NCBI GenBank assembly: GCA_016758965.1
Contig: JAEPRB010000181.1
Coordinates: 19,119 to 83,118, forward strand
Origin: Circinella minor
Taxonomy: Eukaryota; Mucoromycota; Mucoromycetes; Mucorales; Lichtheimiaceae
Direction: 5' to 3'
DNA length: 64,000 nucleotides
The translations under genes and the position numbers were made by a program. Of the stretch, positions 44,688 to 56,775 are shown piece after piece (the stretch's first letter is position 1; every line of letters starts with the position of its first letter). The notes beneath the pieces are model-generated. The model was not told the origin of the DNA. It made no database searches and saw only the letters and a program-made list of their open reading frames with translations.

Positions 44688-45240
44688 ATGATCTGTGAAA
44701 GAGTTTGGTCAACACGTAATGGTGAACCTGTTGTTGTAGAAATGTCCTCGGGAAGAGCTACATCAGCTACTGTGTTGGGTGCTATTTCTTCTGTAGGAGT
44801 TGTAAACTTGTCAATGAGAGAGCCTGGAAATGTGAAGATAAGAAAAGTGGCGAGTGTAAGGCACCCAATGATAAGTTATCAACGCCAAAAGGAACTACAG
44901 GTGCTCATTATATGCATTTTTATTATTGATACAATGAATATTATGGACACGTTCCCAGAAATGTAAGGATTTTTATATTGTTATGAATAACGCTCCTAAA
45001 TACATGTTCCTAGTATGATCAACCTTTTATCTTCCTCCTTATTCACCGGAACTTAACGTTGTTGAAGACTTTTAATCTATTATTATGTCGAAGGTTAAAC
45101 GTCATCCATTCAAGGTCACGGAAACCCTGACTGGTAGAATAGTTACGTCTTGCGAAGAAGTTCTTCTTCAACATCTTTAAAATTGTATTCAACATTCTGT
45201 GAACTTATTCTAAAAGTGCTTAAATAAAGAACCTATTTAA
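44688..45240 (+). pseudogene. broken DDE transposase (IS630/Tc1-mariner, DDE_3 type)
   Basis: The first 90 codons are open (ERVWSTRNGEPVVVEMSS, ATVLGAISSVGVVNLSMREP). They fit the segment with the first catalytic residue of the DDE_3 family, as known from fungal elements. After about 44970 the frame breaks, but PPYSPELNVVEDF, the hallmark of the third catalytic acidic residue, is readable at 45030-45070. KVKRHPFKVTETLTGRIV and CIQHSVNLF..KCLNKEPI complete the C-terminus to 45240. Several stops and shifts make it dead. Its C-terminus parallels the fragment at the right edge of the window. Confidence 0.8.
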
Positions 45241-45724
45241 TTGCTATTTGTTTCTCACTAAGTAAGACCAATTGGTTTTCAGGAAAAATGACTAATTTTT
45301 TGGTAAAGCGACCAATTGACACTGGAAATACAGTAGTTATATATATCTAACCTTTTTTTAAAAAAAATATTTGTTGTTCTTTTTGAAAAAAAAAAAAAAA
45401 TTGCTTTTTTTCCCAACACAAACTTTTAGATATGTGTAAAAATTTGTTTCCATGGATAGAAGTAAAAAGCCAAACATATATAAAAGCTATTTTGTTGTCC
45501 TACTAAGTAATAGTAGAATATGCTAACCTCATTTGTAATTGACATTCCCTTAAAATGAATGTGTATCAATGGAAGCAAACAATTTAAATGAAAGAAAAGA
45601 AAAAAGTGTTAAAAGTTCTTGTTGTTAGCTTGTTACTTATAGTAACTAGGACAACGACAAAAAAAAAAAAGCCTGATACGCAAAAAAAAAAAAAAAAAAA
45701 AAGATAAAAGGACCCGCTGTTGGT

Positions 45725-45755
45725 TGAGTCACACTTTTTGGTTTGTTATATAAAG
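45725..45755 (+). promoter_or_regulatory. TGAGTCA element and TATA box of NAP1
   Basis: The AP-1/Gcn4-type site TGAGTCA (45725-45731) is followed 15 bases later by TATATAAAG (45747-45755), about 112 bases upstream of the NAP1 ATG. Good core-promoter layout. Confidence 0.55.
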
Positions 45756-45866
45756 TCTTCTTTGAAGCTCTCTGGGTTTCTTTTTTCTCGCTTTTTTTTT
45801 TTCCTGCAAAGCGACACATTTATAAAACGCATAGGCCACCATCAAAGAAAACAACTCTCATTAATC

Positions 45867-45921
45867 ATGAATAATCAACAACCAAGTAATGTATTTTAGC
45901 TTTTTCTCAATTAAAAAAGCG

Positions 45922-45959
<38 letters not shown>

Positions 45960-47871
45960 CTATTATCTAAAAGATTGTTTTTTTAAAAAAAAGAAAAAGA
46001 AACACCTCTTTTTTTTTTTTTTGTTCTTATGCATTAGCTTTTTATAGACAACAGTTTTTTTTTTAATTAACATTTTTTTACAATAATAATAATAATAATA
46101 ATAAATAGCTTCTCGGCTCGACATTAATAGTGGCAGAAAGCAAGAATTAACTGCTCCAACACCACAAAATACACCTATCAATCCTGCACCCATTACTTCG
46201 AATTATCGTCCTTCGATATCGAGTATTTCTGAAGATACGATAACCGCCACCACAGAAAAAGGTAAATTCTTGTTTTTTTTTGACCCGTGTTTTTTTTTCA
46301 ATTTTTTTTTTCCCTCCAATAATAAATATCACTTAAGCGATATCAATATATAAATTTATATATGTATTCTACATATATTAGATAATAACAATAATCCTGA
46401 CGCTTCCAACTTGACAGGTGCATTTACAAGTAATCCTGCCCTTATTAGTATGCTTCAAGGCAAATTAGGAAATCTTGTTGGTCGTCGCTCTGGTTATGTT
46501 CATTCTTTACCTTCAAGTGTGAAACGGCGAATTCACGGTTTACAACATTTCCAGGCGAAACATGCTGAATTGGAAGGGAAATTTCAAGAAGAAGTTTTAG
46601 CATTGGAAAAGAAATATCTTGAATTATATACACCCCTTTATAATAAACGTGCTGAAATCATTGTAGGCGGTTATGAACCAACAGATGAAGAAGTTCGTCT
46701 TGGTGAAAAAGTGGATCAAGATGAAGAAGATGAAGAAGAAGAGGAAGAAAAAGGAAAGGAAAAAGAGGATTTGACAACAACAAAAGAAGATGAAGTTACT
46801 AATGACATGGTGGGTATTCCCGAATTCTGGTTAACGGCATTAAAAAATCATCCTCAAATCTCGGAGACCATCACTGAACTGGATGAACTAGTATTAAAAC
46901 ATTTGGTGAATATACGCATGTCATACATGGATAAACCTGGTTTTAAACTTCATTTTGATTTTGCCGAGAATGAACACTTTACAGATAAGACATTGACAAA
47001 AACTTATTATTATCAAGAACATGCGTATGGTGGTGATTATGTATATGATCACGCTGAAGGTTGTGATATTCATTGGAATGAGGGTAAAGATTTAACTGTC
47101 AAAGTCGAAACTAAAAAACAACGCCACAAAGGTAAAATATAATTTTCGAATGGCATATATTCACTTTATTAATATCATATACAAATACAATATATCTAAT
47201 TACTTTCTTTTTAAGGTACAAACAAGACTCGTGTTGTCAAACGTACTGTTCCTGCCGAAACTTTCTTTGCATTTTTCCATCCTCCATCATTCCCTGATGA
47301 TAATACCGAATTGGATGAAGAAGAAGCAGAAGGTTTAGATGCCAAATTGGAAGTTGATTATGAAACTGGTAAGGGAGAAATATATAAAAAAAAGATCTTT
47401 TTTTTTCTATTGTTTGCCTCAAGAAATAATAATACTAATACATATAACGTAATATTTATAGGTGAGGAATTCAAAGATAAAATCATTCCTCATGCTATTG
47501 ATTATTTTACTGGAAAAGCATTAGAATATGAAGATTTTCCAGCCGAAGATGAATTTGAGGTAAATTTAAAAATATAGTTCTATCAGGGATTATATATATA
47601 TATATAACAATAACAAATCATTGACATTATACTTCTTATTCTACATTGTTTTGACAGGATGAGTTTTATGAAGATGATGAAGATGATGAAGACGATGATG
47701 ATGAGGAAAGTGATGACGACGATGACGATGATGATGGAAAGGTAATTAAAAACAGATCGATATTTGATATATAAACATATATAGACAGAAAGGAAATTAA
47801 TAAGATGATCAAATTATTCTATATAGCAAACTACCAAGGGTGAAAATGCACCTGAATGCAAACAATCGTAA
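45867..47871 (+). CDS. NAP1: nucleosome assembly protein 1 (histone chaperone)
   Basis: Histone H2A-H2B chaperone that shuttles histones and assembles nucleosomes; also linked to mitotic regulation. Seven exons: 45867-45885, 46109-46261, 46382-47131, 47216-47368, 47462-47559, 47658-47741 and 47827-47871 (433 residues). The tiny 19-base first exon is required to reach an ATG in frame. The core is textbook: long dimerisation helix (HFQAKHAELEGKFQEEVLAL and EKKYLELYTPLYNKR), GIPEFWLTALKNH, the beta domain GFKLHFDFAENEHF, then FFAFFHPP and the DYFTGKALEYE block. It ends in a D/E-rich tail (exons 5-6). The last four residues are CKQS, a CaaX box as in animal NAP1L proteins, so prenylation is possible. 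Intron 1 contains a (TA)n run of about 30 bases. Confidence 0.96.
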
Positions 47872-48299
47872 TATAATGTTTTGTTTAGTATGATATCTAA
47901 AACTACAAGTTAATTTCTTCTCTCTTCCATTATCAAGTATTCCTCAAAAAGAGGTTGAGGAAAAACCAAACTCTTCCCCTTTTATAATGTTGTTTTAGTA
48001 AAAAAAAAAAAAAACAAAGAATATTTTATATACATAAACCCGCATTATTGCAAATATTATCTCCTCACTCATTTTTTTTTTCACCTACTTTTTCCTTTCA
48101 TCTCTTTTTTCTTCTTCTTCTCTTTTACAATATACAAAACTTTATACACATCAATAACAAACAAACAGTTCACGATACACAACAATACATTCCTATATAT
48201 ATATATATATAACAACTGTTTATTTTTATTTTTTTTTAAAAAAAAAGATGAAATATTTAATAAAAAAAAATGTTTCTTTTGTTTAAAAGAAGGAGAGAT
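47872..48299. other. convergent 3' intergenic region NAP1 / SAF1-like
   Basis: 428 bases between two stop codons, T/C-rich on the plus strand, with A-runs and a (TA)n at 48195-48212. Both polyadenylation regions lie here. Confidence 0.65.
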
Positions 48300-50227
48300 C
48301 TAATCTCTGGGAATAGCTAAAGCACTACTTTGCCAACCACCAAAACCAATAGCAAATACAAACATATTTCTTAAACTAGGAATTGCTTCAGGTATTGTTT
48401 TTGGTTCTACAAACACATTTGATTCACCATGACCTATGGCACCATTACTATTAGCACCCCATGTTAAAAGATCACCTTGATTTGTTAATGCTCCACTATG
48501 ATAACTAGCAGAGTATATATATAAGAACATCATTAAACCAGATCGAATTAATATATGTATTTTATGTGCTCCATCAAATTTTACACTTGTTATCATTCAC
48601 AAATTGATCTCTCTCTTTCTCTAAATAATATAATTATGGTCTATTCTTGAAAGAAAATAAAAATACATTTTACTTACTCTCCAAAAGACACTTTACAAAT
48701 CCCATGTTGTAATTGATCCAATACTTCTGGTTCAGTTTCTGCTGTATGATCCTGGTGACCTAACAACACTTTACCATCTGCTGTATAAACTGCAAAATTT
48801 CGAAATTGAGCTGAAACAAATCGATGCATTTTTCTATTATTTCTGCCTTCACGTTCATTTAACTCCGGTTTAGTTGCACCATATTTAGTTAATTCAGTTG
48901 TCAAAGTTGCTGGTGTTAATGTTAAAGGATCCGCTAATTCTGTCCAAATTTTAAATACACGTCCATAACGTGTTAATACCAGAGTACATTTCTCTAGACC
49001 TGCCATCTAAAGATATAAATATATATATATATAGTATCTCAATTAGTTAAAAACAAAATTCCAATCATGTACATATATAGAAAAACTTTACTTATATATT
49101 TGTTTTGTATATTTTACCTGTACAATTTTATCACCTTTTTCAATGGATTTAAAAGGCAGAGAATTCTTCTTGGCATCCGCTTCTATGCTTTGTAACGTTA
49201 CACCACTAGCTTCTGCGTTAATCTCCAAATCTGGTAAAGTCTCTTCTGCATTGGTGACTATATCAGGATGCTCGATCCGTATAAGTTTTCCTTCACTTGT
49301 AAGTAAAGAAGAATAACCCCAGTTGGCAGTAACTTGAACAATTGGTTTTGAGACACGAATACGTTGAACAACTTGATAATTATCCCAATGCCATACACTA
49401 CCATCTTGTCCAAGGGCAATTGCGTGTGATCGTCCACATGAAATGGCTTGAATTTGGCTTGGCACTTGAACTAGAGTTGGTTGAGAAACAAGTAATGCAC
49501 CAAGAGATAATCGACTTACCATGTCACCATGCATCTATTTTTTTTTTTTTGCATGATAATAACTCTATGTTAGTAACATCCATTTGTCAAGAAAAGTTAT
49601 ATGATATACACGTGAATGAATGAATGAATGAATGAAAAACAAAACAAAGATACTTTACCCTTCCCCATAACCAAACATGACCATGACGATCTAATGCATG
49701 AAAACCCCATCCAGATGATACAATATCCACAATACCTTTACCACGTAAAGATACAAGTTCTTTTGGTGCTGTTATATCCGATTGTCTTGCATATCTACCA
49801 TGGTGTTGTCCAATTAAATCATAAACATCCCTTTTATTATTAATATACAAGTTATTTGTTGTTTTGTTCTGTTTTTTTTTATTATTATAATAACAAGAAA
49901 AAAAATGGACATATACCTATTTCTAAATCGTAGGTTGATTGCATTTACTTGAGGTGGATGACCTAATCTACCATCCATATTCTCACCCCAAGTATAAACA
50001 ACCGAGTCTTTCAGTTTTAAATATAACTGTTTCCACCCTGAATGTCGAAAACTAGCATCATGAGGTAAATTATAATCTGAAAAAACGCGATGTTTCCATA
50101 GTAACTCGTCATTGATAAGTTGAGAAAAAGCTTTATTGGTACATGCAAGATGGACAAGAGATTGTGCGTCGAGATTATAAAGAATATTATCAATAAGAAT
50201 ATCGAGTGGTAAGTCAAGTAGTTTCAT
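48300..50227 (-). CDS. F-box protein with RCC1-type repeats (SAF1-like SCF substrate receptor)
   Basis: Probable substrate receptor of an SCF ubiquitin ligase. Exons 50227-49917, 49830-49659, 49534-49118, 49006-48678 and 48504-48300 give 477 residues. The F-box is at the very N-terminus (LLDLPLDILIDNILYNLDAQSL, with CTNKAFSQLINDELLWKH). RCC1-like blades follow: VYTWGENMDGRLG, GWGFHALDRHGHVWLWG, GRSHAIALGQDGSVWHW, then weaker blades, and finally DYHSGALTNQGDLLTWG with SNGAIGHGE. This F-box plus RCC1 architecture matches yeast Saf1, the receptor for adenine deaminase turnover, but the client here is unknown. The spliced length is a multiple of three and every junction lies within a WD/RCC-like motif or between blades. 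Animal FBXO/RCC1 proteins are the alternative comparison. Confidence 0.88.
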
Positions 50228-50619
50228 AATAATACTGCCAAGAATAGTAGTAAGTTATGAATAAAATTAAAACAAGAGAACGTTTTTATGTTACCAAGTT
50301 TTTTTCTTGTCTGGTGTACTTATCACCCCCCACAAAAAAAAAAAAAAATAACTCCAAACTATAAATGGGAAATGCGTATTGTATACACACATGATATTTT
50401 TTTTTTTTTAAATTAGATCGATAATGTAAAAGTTATTACTTTTTTGTTATTGCTTATTATTAAGGATGTTATTGTTATTGGGTAAGTGAAATGCAATATT
50501 TGTTGTTGTTGTTAAATATGAAAAAAGAAGAAGAGTTATATACATACATTATTGTTGACAAAAAAAAAATGTGTGAAATGAATAAAAAAATAATAAGGGG
50601 AAGATTATGTATAAGAATG

Positions 50620-50656
<37 letters not shown>

Positions 50657-50761
50657 AAAAAGGAAGAGAAAGGGGGGTTATGTAAAATAAGGAATATGAT
50701 AACAAAAAAGAGATATGAATAATAATAAAAAAGGTAAGAATAACAACTATAATGGACTTTT
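50228..50761. other. intergenic, promoter side of the F-box/RCC1 gene
   Basis: 534 bases with T-runs, a (TA)n at about 50624-50652 and a GTT microsatellite near 50500. No gene seen. Confidence 0.65.
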
Positions 50762-51569
50762 TTATGATAATGAAATTAAAGAAGGTTCAGGTGGTAATGT
50801 ATTAAATTTTTCTTGCAAGTTTAATAATCTTGGTGTAATGTTAGATTGTAATTGAGTTCTTAAATTATGATCTGGGATTTGTTGTAATAAACGCATGAAT
50901 GAACCAGCGCAATCATCAATGGCTTCTTTTGCTGTGATCAAATCTCCAGCATAATAAGCTGATCCACGCGAATCTTCTGCAAAATTGACCTATCATGTTA
51001 AATATTATCGTTAGTTATCATGATATCTAACTAAGGTCTTAATTGAAAAAAAAAAATTATTATTTTACCTCATCAACAGCTAATGCATATAATCGATATA
51101 CATTTTCTGTTTCTTTTTGAATTTCCACATTAGATACTTCTGACGCGTTCGATGCTCTTCTTCGAAATAAAGACATAAATTGTTGTCCTGAAATTGTTGG
51201 ATTGGATGTCGTAAATTCACTCATATTAGAACATTTACTTGTTCTTCGTTTTGAAAAATACTGCGGCGGAGGAGGAGCTAATGATATTGATGTAGGTGAT
51301 CCCACTATTACTTCTTCTTGTTCTTGTTGTTGTTGTGGTAAATAATCATTTTCTTTTTTTTCTTCATGATTTGAACAAAAAGTACAATAATAAGTACTTT
51401 TATTCATTATATCAATATTTGATTTTGTATTAGAAGAACGACGGCGACGACGACGACGACGAAGACCCAGTGGATTGTTTATATGAGATTGATCAGAATT
51501 ATTAAACCACATTATAAAACTACTCCATTTAGCTTTTAAAAATGTTGATGAACGACATGAAATAATCAT
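50762..51569 (-). CDS. uncharacterised protein with a poly-Arg tract and helical C-terminus
   Basis: Not recognised. Exons 51569-51069 and 50989-50762 (GTAAAA donor, ATAG acceptor) give 242 residues. The first third has a basic run (GLRRRRRRRRSS, about residues 36-46) that could act as a nuclear or nucleolar signal; then a CTFC...H stretch, Q/E-rich and proline-rich linkers. The C-terminal 100 residues look folded and helical (ENVYRLYALAVDEVNFAED, AYYAGDLITAKEAIDDCAGS, FMRLLQQIPDQNLRTQLQS). The junction VDEV-NFAED continues one helix, which supports the model. The C-terminal block recalls MIT-like helical bundles only loosely. Confidence 0.75.
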
Positions 51570-53867
51570 TTTAATTTGTTGAGTGGCAAAAAAATAAAAA
51601 TAAAAAGAAAGGAATCAAAAAAAAAAAAAAACAGGATCGTAAATAAAAAAAAGTTTTCATCATTTTGTTCTACTCCGCGTAAGACGCATGAAAGGAGACA
51701 GAAAGAGAAAGAGAAAAGGTTTGTTTTTGTTTTTTTTTTTTTGTTTTGGGGGGGGGGAGGAGGGGAGGAGGGGAGGAGAAAAGATAGGACAAAAAAAAAG
51801 GAGTTAAGATAAAAATTTGGTAAAAACCAGATACTTGGCCTGTTACATTTATGAAACTATTAGTGAATAATCAAGTATATAATTGAAATGTAACTCTTTT
51901 ATGCTGCGGATCTTTTGTAGAAGATGTTTAAAAAATAAAAAGGGGAGAAACCCTTGTGATGAGAAACAAATGGACGATCCTCTTTTATATATATAAAACA
52001 ATTATATACGTACCCATTTTTTTTTCTTCATATCATTTTTTGTTAAACTCCTACTTTATATATAATATATACCCCCCTCCCCTTGTAGATTTTTCACATA
52101 ACATAAATGATACATTACACTCCTTTTTTATTATTAGTATAAATGTTCATAAATGATGTATGTAAATGATGTTATATATATATATATATATTACAATGAT
52201 GAGGTTCCTTTTTTTATTTATTTTAACAAACGAATCATTCACTCACTATTATACGTATTAATATGTATATTTTTGATTTATATAAAAGTTCTTTATCAAC
52301 TCCTATGCAAAAAGGCGTCTATTCTGCCCTTCTTTTTTTATTTATCTCCTCCAGCATAAAAAGTTACATTAATAATAATACGGAATAAGTATAATAATGA
52401 ATCTAACTTAAGGACGAGTAAAAAACACTGCATGAATCTTTTCTTTTTTGTTTGGGTGGCAACTAAATCACCTTTACTCCTATTTTTTTTTTTTTTTTTT
52501 TTAGGTTTTCGATTATATGATGATATAATATATTTTGTCTATTTCATTCTTTTTATTATAACCCCACAAACCTTTTTTTTTTTAAGATACGTAATCATTA
52601 CTTTTATAGACAAGAATAGATTTATTTTTTATTTGTTTATCCGAAAAAAAGATTATCGATATATATTCTATATAATAGGTTATATTCATTTTTATTGTCT
52701 ACTGACTCATATTCATTTAAAATAGGCAAATCAAATTATAATAATTAGATGTGGAAATCGAAGAGGTAATATAACCTAAATGTACTACACAAAACTTAAA
52801 ATAAATCTAAGATGATCGGAAATCACTGTGATATATTATTATAATAGAATAAATCAAAAGTCTATATTGTGATAAAAAAAAAGTTGATCTTGTTCCATTC
52901 ATATATAAAACTTGAAATACAACTTGACTAATCTAGCCAAAAAAAAAATGAGATGAAAAGGGGGTGAAAAGGTTATTTATGCATCTGAGTGAAACAAAAA
53001 TTCATTGTTCTTGTAAGACCCGCCTTACCAAAAAAAAAGACTTTGTTCTTTTGTTAATCTCCTCCCCCTAATTACCATATTATTTCATGAATTACTTTGA
53101 ATAACATATATATAAAGAGTGAAATATAGCTACTACTTTATATCATTACAACCAAAATTCGAATGAACTTATGTTTCCCTGAATGATTTGAAAAGCTTTT
53201 CCAAAAGAAGGGAAAAAAAAAAAAAAAACTTTCACAATCCTTGCTGTGAATTTTGGAGATTGACATTGGGATAGCTCTTTCAAAGTTTTATACGTTCCCT
53301 TACAATTGTTCTTACTGTTGAAATCTTTGAAAAATGTTTTCAAGTGGACTAACTAAAACCTATGAACTTGCAAAATCAATCACTACGTGAAATTCTCATT
53401 TAGAGTGGGTATAATAAAAAAAAAAAATAGAAATGCGATTTCATAAATACTCCATAACGTAGGTGGAAACTCTCATTGTTTCTTATATCAACTATAGATA
53501 CTTTTGTGATCTCAACTCATTTTATTTTATTTTAGACTGGTTGGTTGTAGTACCTGTGAAGAAAATAATCGTGGGACCCCATATAAAAAAAAATATGCAT
53601 TTTATCCATTGGAAGACAGCTTAAAGTGAGGTTTCTATGCGAAAACAAGGGCAAATCCTTCCAATTGGGCCAGGTCTCTCGAATGGTATCATGTGGTGTG
53701 ACCTCCGTGGTGTCAACACTGGTCCACCTTAGTTGAAACATCATGGAATGGGTAAGTAACCCCTTATTTAAGCTCGCCACCCTCGATAAATATTCAAAAA
53801 AGGGGACATAAAGGAGGCATTGTCTTAGTACTAAAAACTTGTTCTATTTGTGTGATCCATAACAAAC
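51570..53867. other. intergenic, 2.3 kb
   Basis: Apart from a G-rich tract at 51748-51778 and AT microsatellites there is little structure. Two minus-strand ORFs (53146-53343 and 53532-53780) have some protein-like pieces (KFTARIVKV, TWPNWKDLPLFSHRN) but cannot be joined convincingly; they may be transposon debris. Confidence 0.5.
51748..51778 (+). repeat. G-rich tract with G-quadruplex potential
   Basis: A run of about ten G followed by AGGA-GGGG-AGGA-GGGG-AGGAG gives at least four G-tracts with short loops. It lies 180-210 bases upstream of the ATG of the minus-strand gene ending at 50762. Confidence 0.6.
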
Positions 53868-56775
53868 ATGAATCCGAATGAAATATTCCACTTTGACTCC
53901 GTATCAAGTAACCCTAGTGGGATACATACACTTCTTGATGATGAAGAAACGCATACCACACATCCCCGAAACGTTCAGCATGAAAAACATGCAGAAGTAT
54001 GAACCGGATTCTGTTTCTTATATATACTGAAAGGAAAACTAACTATCTTTTTTCTATTGTATATGTGTAATTAGACAAAATTGGTATTACATCAAGGCAA
54101 AAAGCAATACACAATTCATACACCATCGACAGCAGCAAATAACAGTCCTCACCGCCCAAAGCTCGCTGTCGATCTCTCAAAGAATCATTAAAAGAATATG
54201 TCTACTTTGCAACTTCACATTCGAAAACGGCAAATATATAAACAAGAACAAATTCGAGAAAGAAAAAATCAATCATTAGTCGATCTTCATGTATTTGATT
54301 ATATCAATAACCTTTTAACAAATATGCCATACGATGGTTTGCCAAAAAAAAAACTCTGGTCAACAGATTTCAATCGATCAGATATACACGAATCTCAGTT
54401 TATTGATATTATTAATTATATCCTCACATCTTTTCATTTACATTGCTGATCACCCGGTTTACTGTCTAACAATCACGAACGAACTTATTTTGTTGAACAT
54501 ATCATACCCGGCCTTGTTGCATCAAGCAAAAAACATCCGGCTTGATACAATTTCGATTGTGTGAATTTGAAATGCTGGACATTAAAGCTATAAATTTAAA
54601 AGATAATGAAAAAGGCTCCACGACGCTTTTTGGATGCCTTAGGTTGTTATGACTTCGAGTATGGAATGTCCAAATCCTTATATTGCCTCCATTTTAAAGG
54701 TCAGTGATAAGAGAGTTGGGTATATGATTCAAAAAGATTTAACATAAAATAGAAAATGAGTTGGGAAAAAAAATGCATTTTACTCACAAGGCTTTTACCA
54801 CTGATTTTATAAAAATAAAAATAGTGGCAGTATAAGGATTCTATGGAAATAGAAGCAGTTGCAGCCAAGGCTTTAAAAATTGGTTATAATTATCCTCCTC
54901 CGACTTTGGCCAGATGCAGGCAGGTTTAAAAAAGGTTACTGTATCAGAAAGGTCAGAGACAAAGAGATCCCTAAACGCGGTTTTGTCCCTCATCGCCGAT
55001 CCCGTCGTTCCTACGCTTCTCTCCCATTTCATCCTCCACATCCACTTTTGCCTCCTGCCCCCACACACACACCTACGGCTGTTTCTACAGCTGTCATGCT
55101 AACGGCTACTTCTCCTGCAATTGCTGGAGGTGTTTCTGCTCGTGTTCGTGGTGGTCTCGATGTTCGTGTAGGAGTCGGCGGTGTCAGTGGTGTTTCTAGA
55201 ATTGATGCTCGTGCTGGTAGTGAAATTAGACGAGAAAAATATGACGATGTAAAGATGGAGGTAGATTGGAAGTTTGGTGACCTTGAGTACATGGAAGTAG
55301 ATAGATGGGAGGGCGATATGGAGGTGGATGTCCTCCCACCCAATGCTACTTCCTTGTAGTTCTGAGTAACACGGTGCGGTAAGTTTTGTCTTTATTGCAT
55401 ATAAAAAACATTTTACGTATTGTGTTTTCTCATTATAACTTTTATATATTTTATAGTCTTTTTTTTTTTATAAACCCCTAAAAAAATCACAAAAGTAAGT
55501 TGTATAATATTTGTTTTAAAACATGTTTTTTTACTTGTCAAAAAAAATAACTTTTTACGTACTGATCGTTTATTCTTGTTTAACAATTTAGAAAATACAA
55601 AAATCCAATAAAAAAAAGTTTAAAATCTAAAAAAAACCCTCACAAAAAAAATGCAAAACAAAAAAAAAAAAAACCTTACAAAAAAATTATTTTCTTTTTT
55701 TCTTTTTTCTTGGTAAGTAACCTTCTACATTTTTATTACGAATTGTACAAGTATATGGAGATATCAAATATTAATGTAATCATCATCTTTTTTATAGGCT
55801 CGTTCTTCTTTGCATATAACTTTTTACTTTTTTTTATTCGGTGTTGTTGGATAGCCCGTAGTTATTTTTTTCTTCTTTTTGTTAGAGGTAAATGTAATGC
55901 TTACTAGAATAATGGTATCAATAATTTACTAGTTCTAATATGTATACTTTTTATTTAGGTTGAAGTTGAGTAGGGTCACTCCCTTAAATTTACTTAATCA
56001 TATTTACTTTTTGAGGGTAATTATTTGGTCGGGTCTGTAGAATAGACAAATTACTGGCAGCTTAAATGTGTAGTGTACTAATATCATCAGTTTATTGCTA
56101 TTCAAAATGATTTAGAAGCAGTTTGATTAAGTAAAATAATTATCATTTTAATTTTTTAGTGGTGGAATTAGCGAAAGTGTTGGCCACACAGTTGAAGACA
56201 CTGTCAAAATTTTGGAATGTGCTACATCTTCTCTTGTACACCAACAAGTAAAATACAAAAATGCATCAATTGGCACATTCAAAAAACTACGCGTCTTTTC
56301 TATACATGCCATCAAGAACAGTATCACTCTTAGTTCTACTATGGTGTGTAACCGCTACAGTTAGAATCATATTGAATTAAGAAGCGCAAAAATACCGAGC
56401 ACCTGGACGAATCGACTTGAACGTCTAAAGTACTTTGAGCTTTTAGCAACGCTTATGGTATGTATCGAAAACACATGAGTGAGAGAAAGAAGGGATATAT
56501 ATTTGTTTAATCAGCATTTACTTAATTTACTTTTCTAAATATCTTCCTTCTTTTATAGATTGGCTTATTATATGATTCTGAGAAAATTGAACGACGATTG
56601 GACAGAGAAAGATTAGGATCAATGCCTTTCGATGGTCCGTCAGTCCATGAATTTCTCGGTAAGATATTACATGAACATATAGTGTAAATGATCCATATTA
56701 TGATATATACATATTCATCTTAATTTCTTTACTTTTTTAATAGGCGGTGATGATGAGATCGAAAATGACGATTAG
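53868..56775 (+). pseudogene. decayed multi-exon gene of a fungal repeat-associated protein family
   Basis: Plus-strand remnants in consistent order. Exon-like pieces 53868-53996 and 54075 onward keep one frame for over 370 bases, interrupted by TAA 54189 and TGA 54447. NERTYFVEHII-like text (HERTYFVEHIIPGLVASSKK), then CEFEMLDIKAINLKDNEKG in a shifted frame and RRFLDALGCYDFEYGMSK in another follow to 54710. After a 1.4 kb interval, four exons with intact splice sites close the gene: 56160-56366 (ESVGHTVEDTVKILECATSS, YKNASIGTFKKLRVF), 56367-56457 (RSAKIPSTWTNRLERLKYFE), 56559-56658 (SEKIERRLDRERLGSM) and 56744-56775 (GGDDEIENDD). From memory this resembles a protein family repeated many times in Mucoromycota genomes. 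Its function is unknown to me. Confidence 0.6.
54880..55359 (+). CDS. GC-rich ORF of 159 residues embedded in the decayed gene
   Basis: Open frame with composition unlike anything near it: P/T-rich (HPPHPLLPPAPTHTP), then a V/G/R-rich repeat-like part (GGVSARVRGGLDVRVGVGGV), then an acidic end with two MEVD motifs (MEVDWKFGDLEYMEVDRWEG). It sits where the central region of the surrounding gene is expected, so it may be that gene's variable exon or a foreign insertion. Not recognised; the true start is uncertain. Confidence 0.4.
   Translation: MVIIILLRLWPDAGRFKKGYCIRKVRDKEIPKRGFVPHRRSRRSYASLPFHPPHPLLPPAPTHTPTAVSTAVMLTATSPAIAGGVSARVRGGLDVRVGVGGVSGVSRIDARAGSEIRREKYDDVKMEVDWKFGDLEYMEVDRWEGDMEVDVLPPNATSL

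Noticed and set aside
54889..55343. Antisense and alternate-frame ORFs over the GC-rich segment
   Set aside because: GC-rich DNA lacks stops in several frames; only the plus-strand frame ending at 55359 has varied, structured composition, and even that is tentative.
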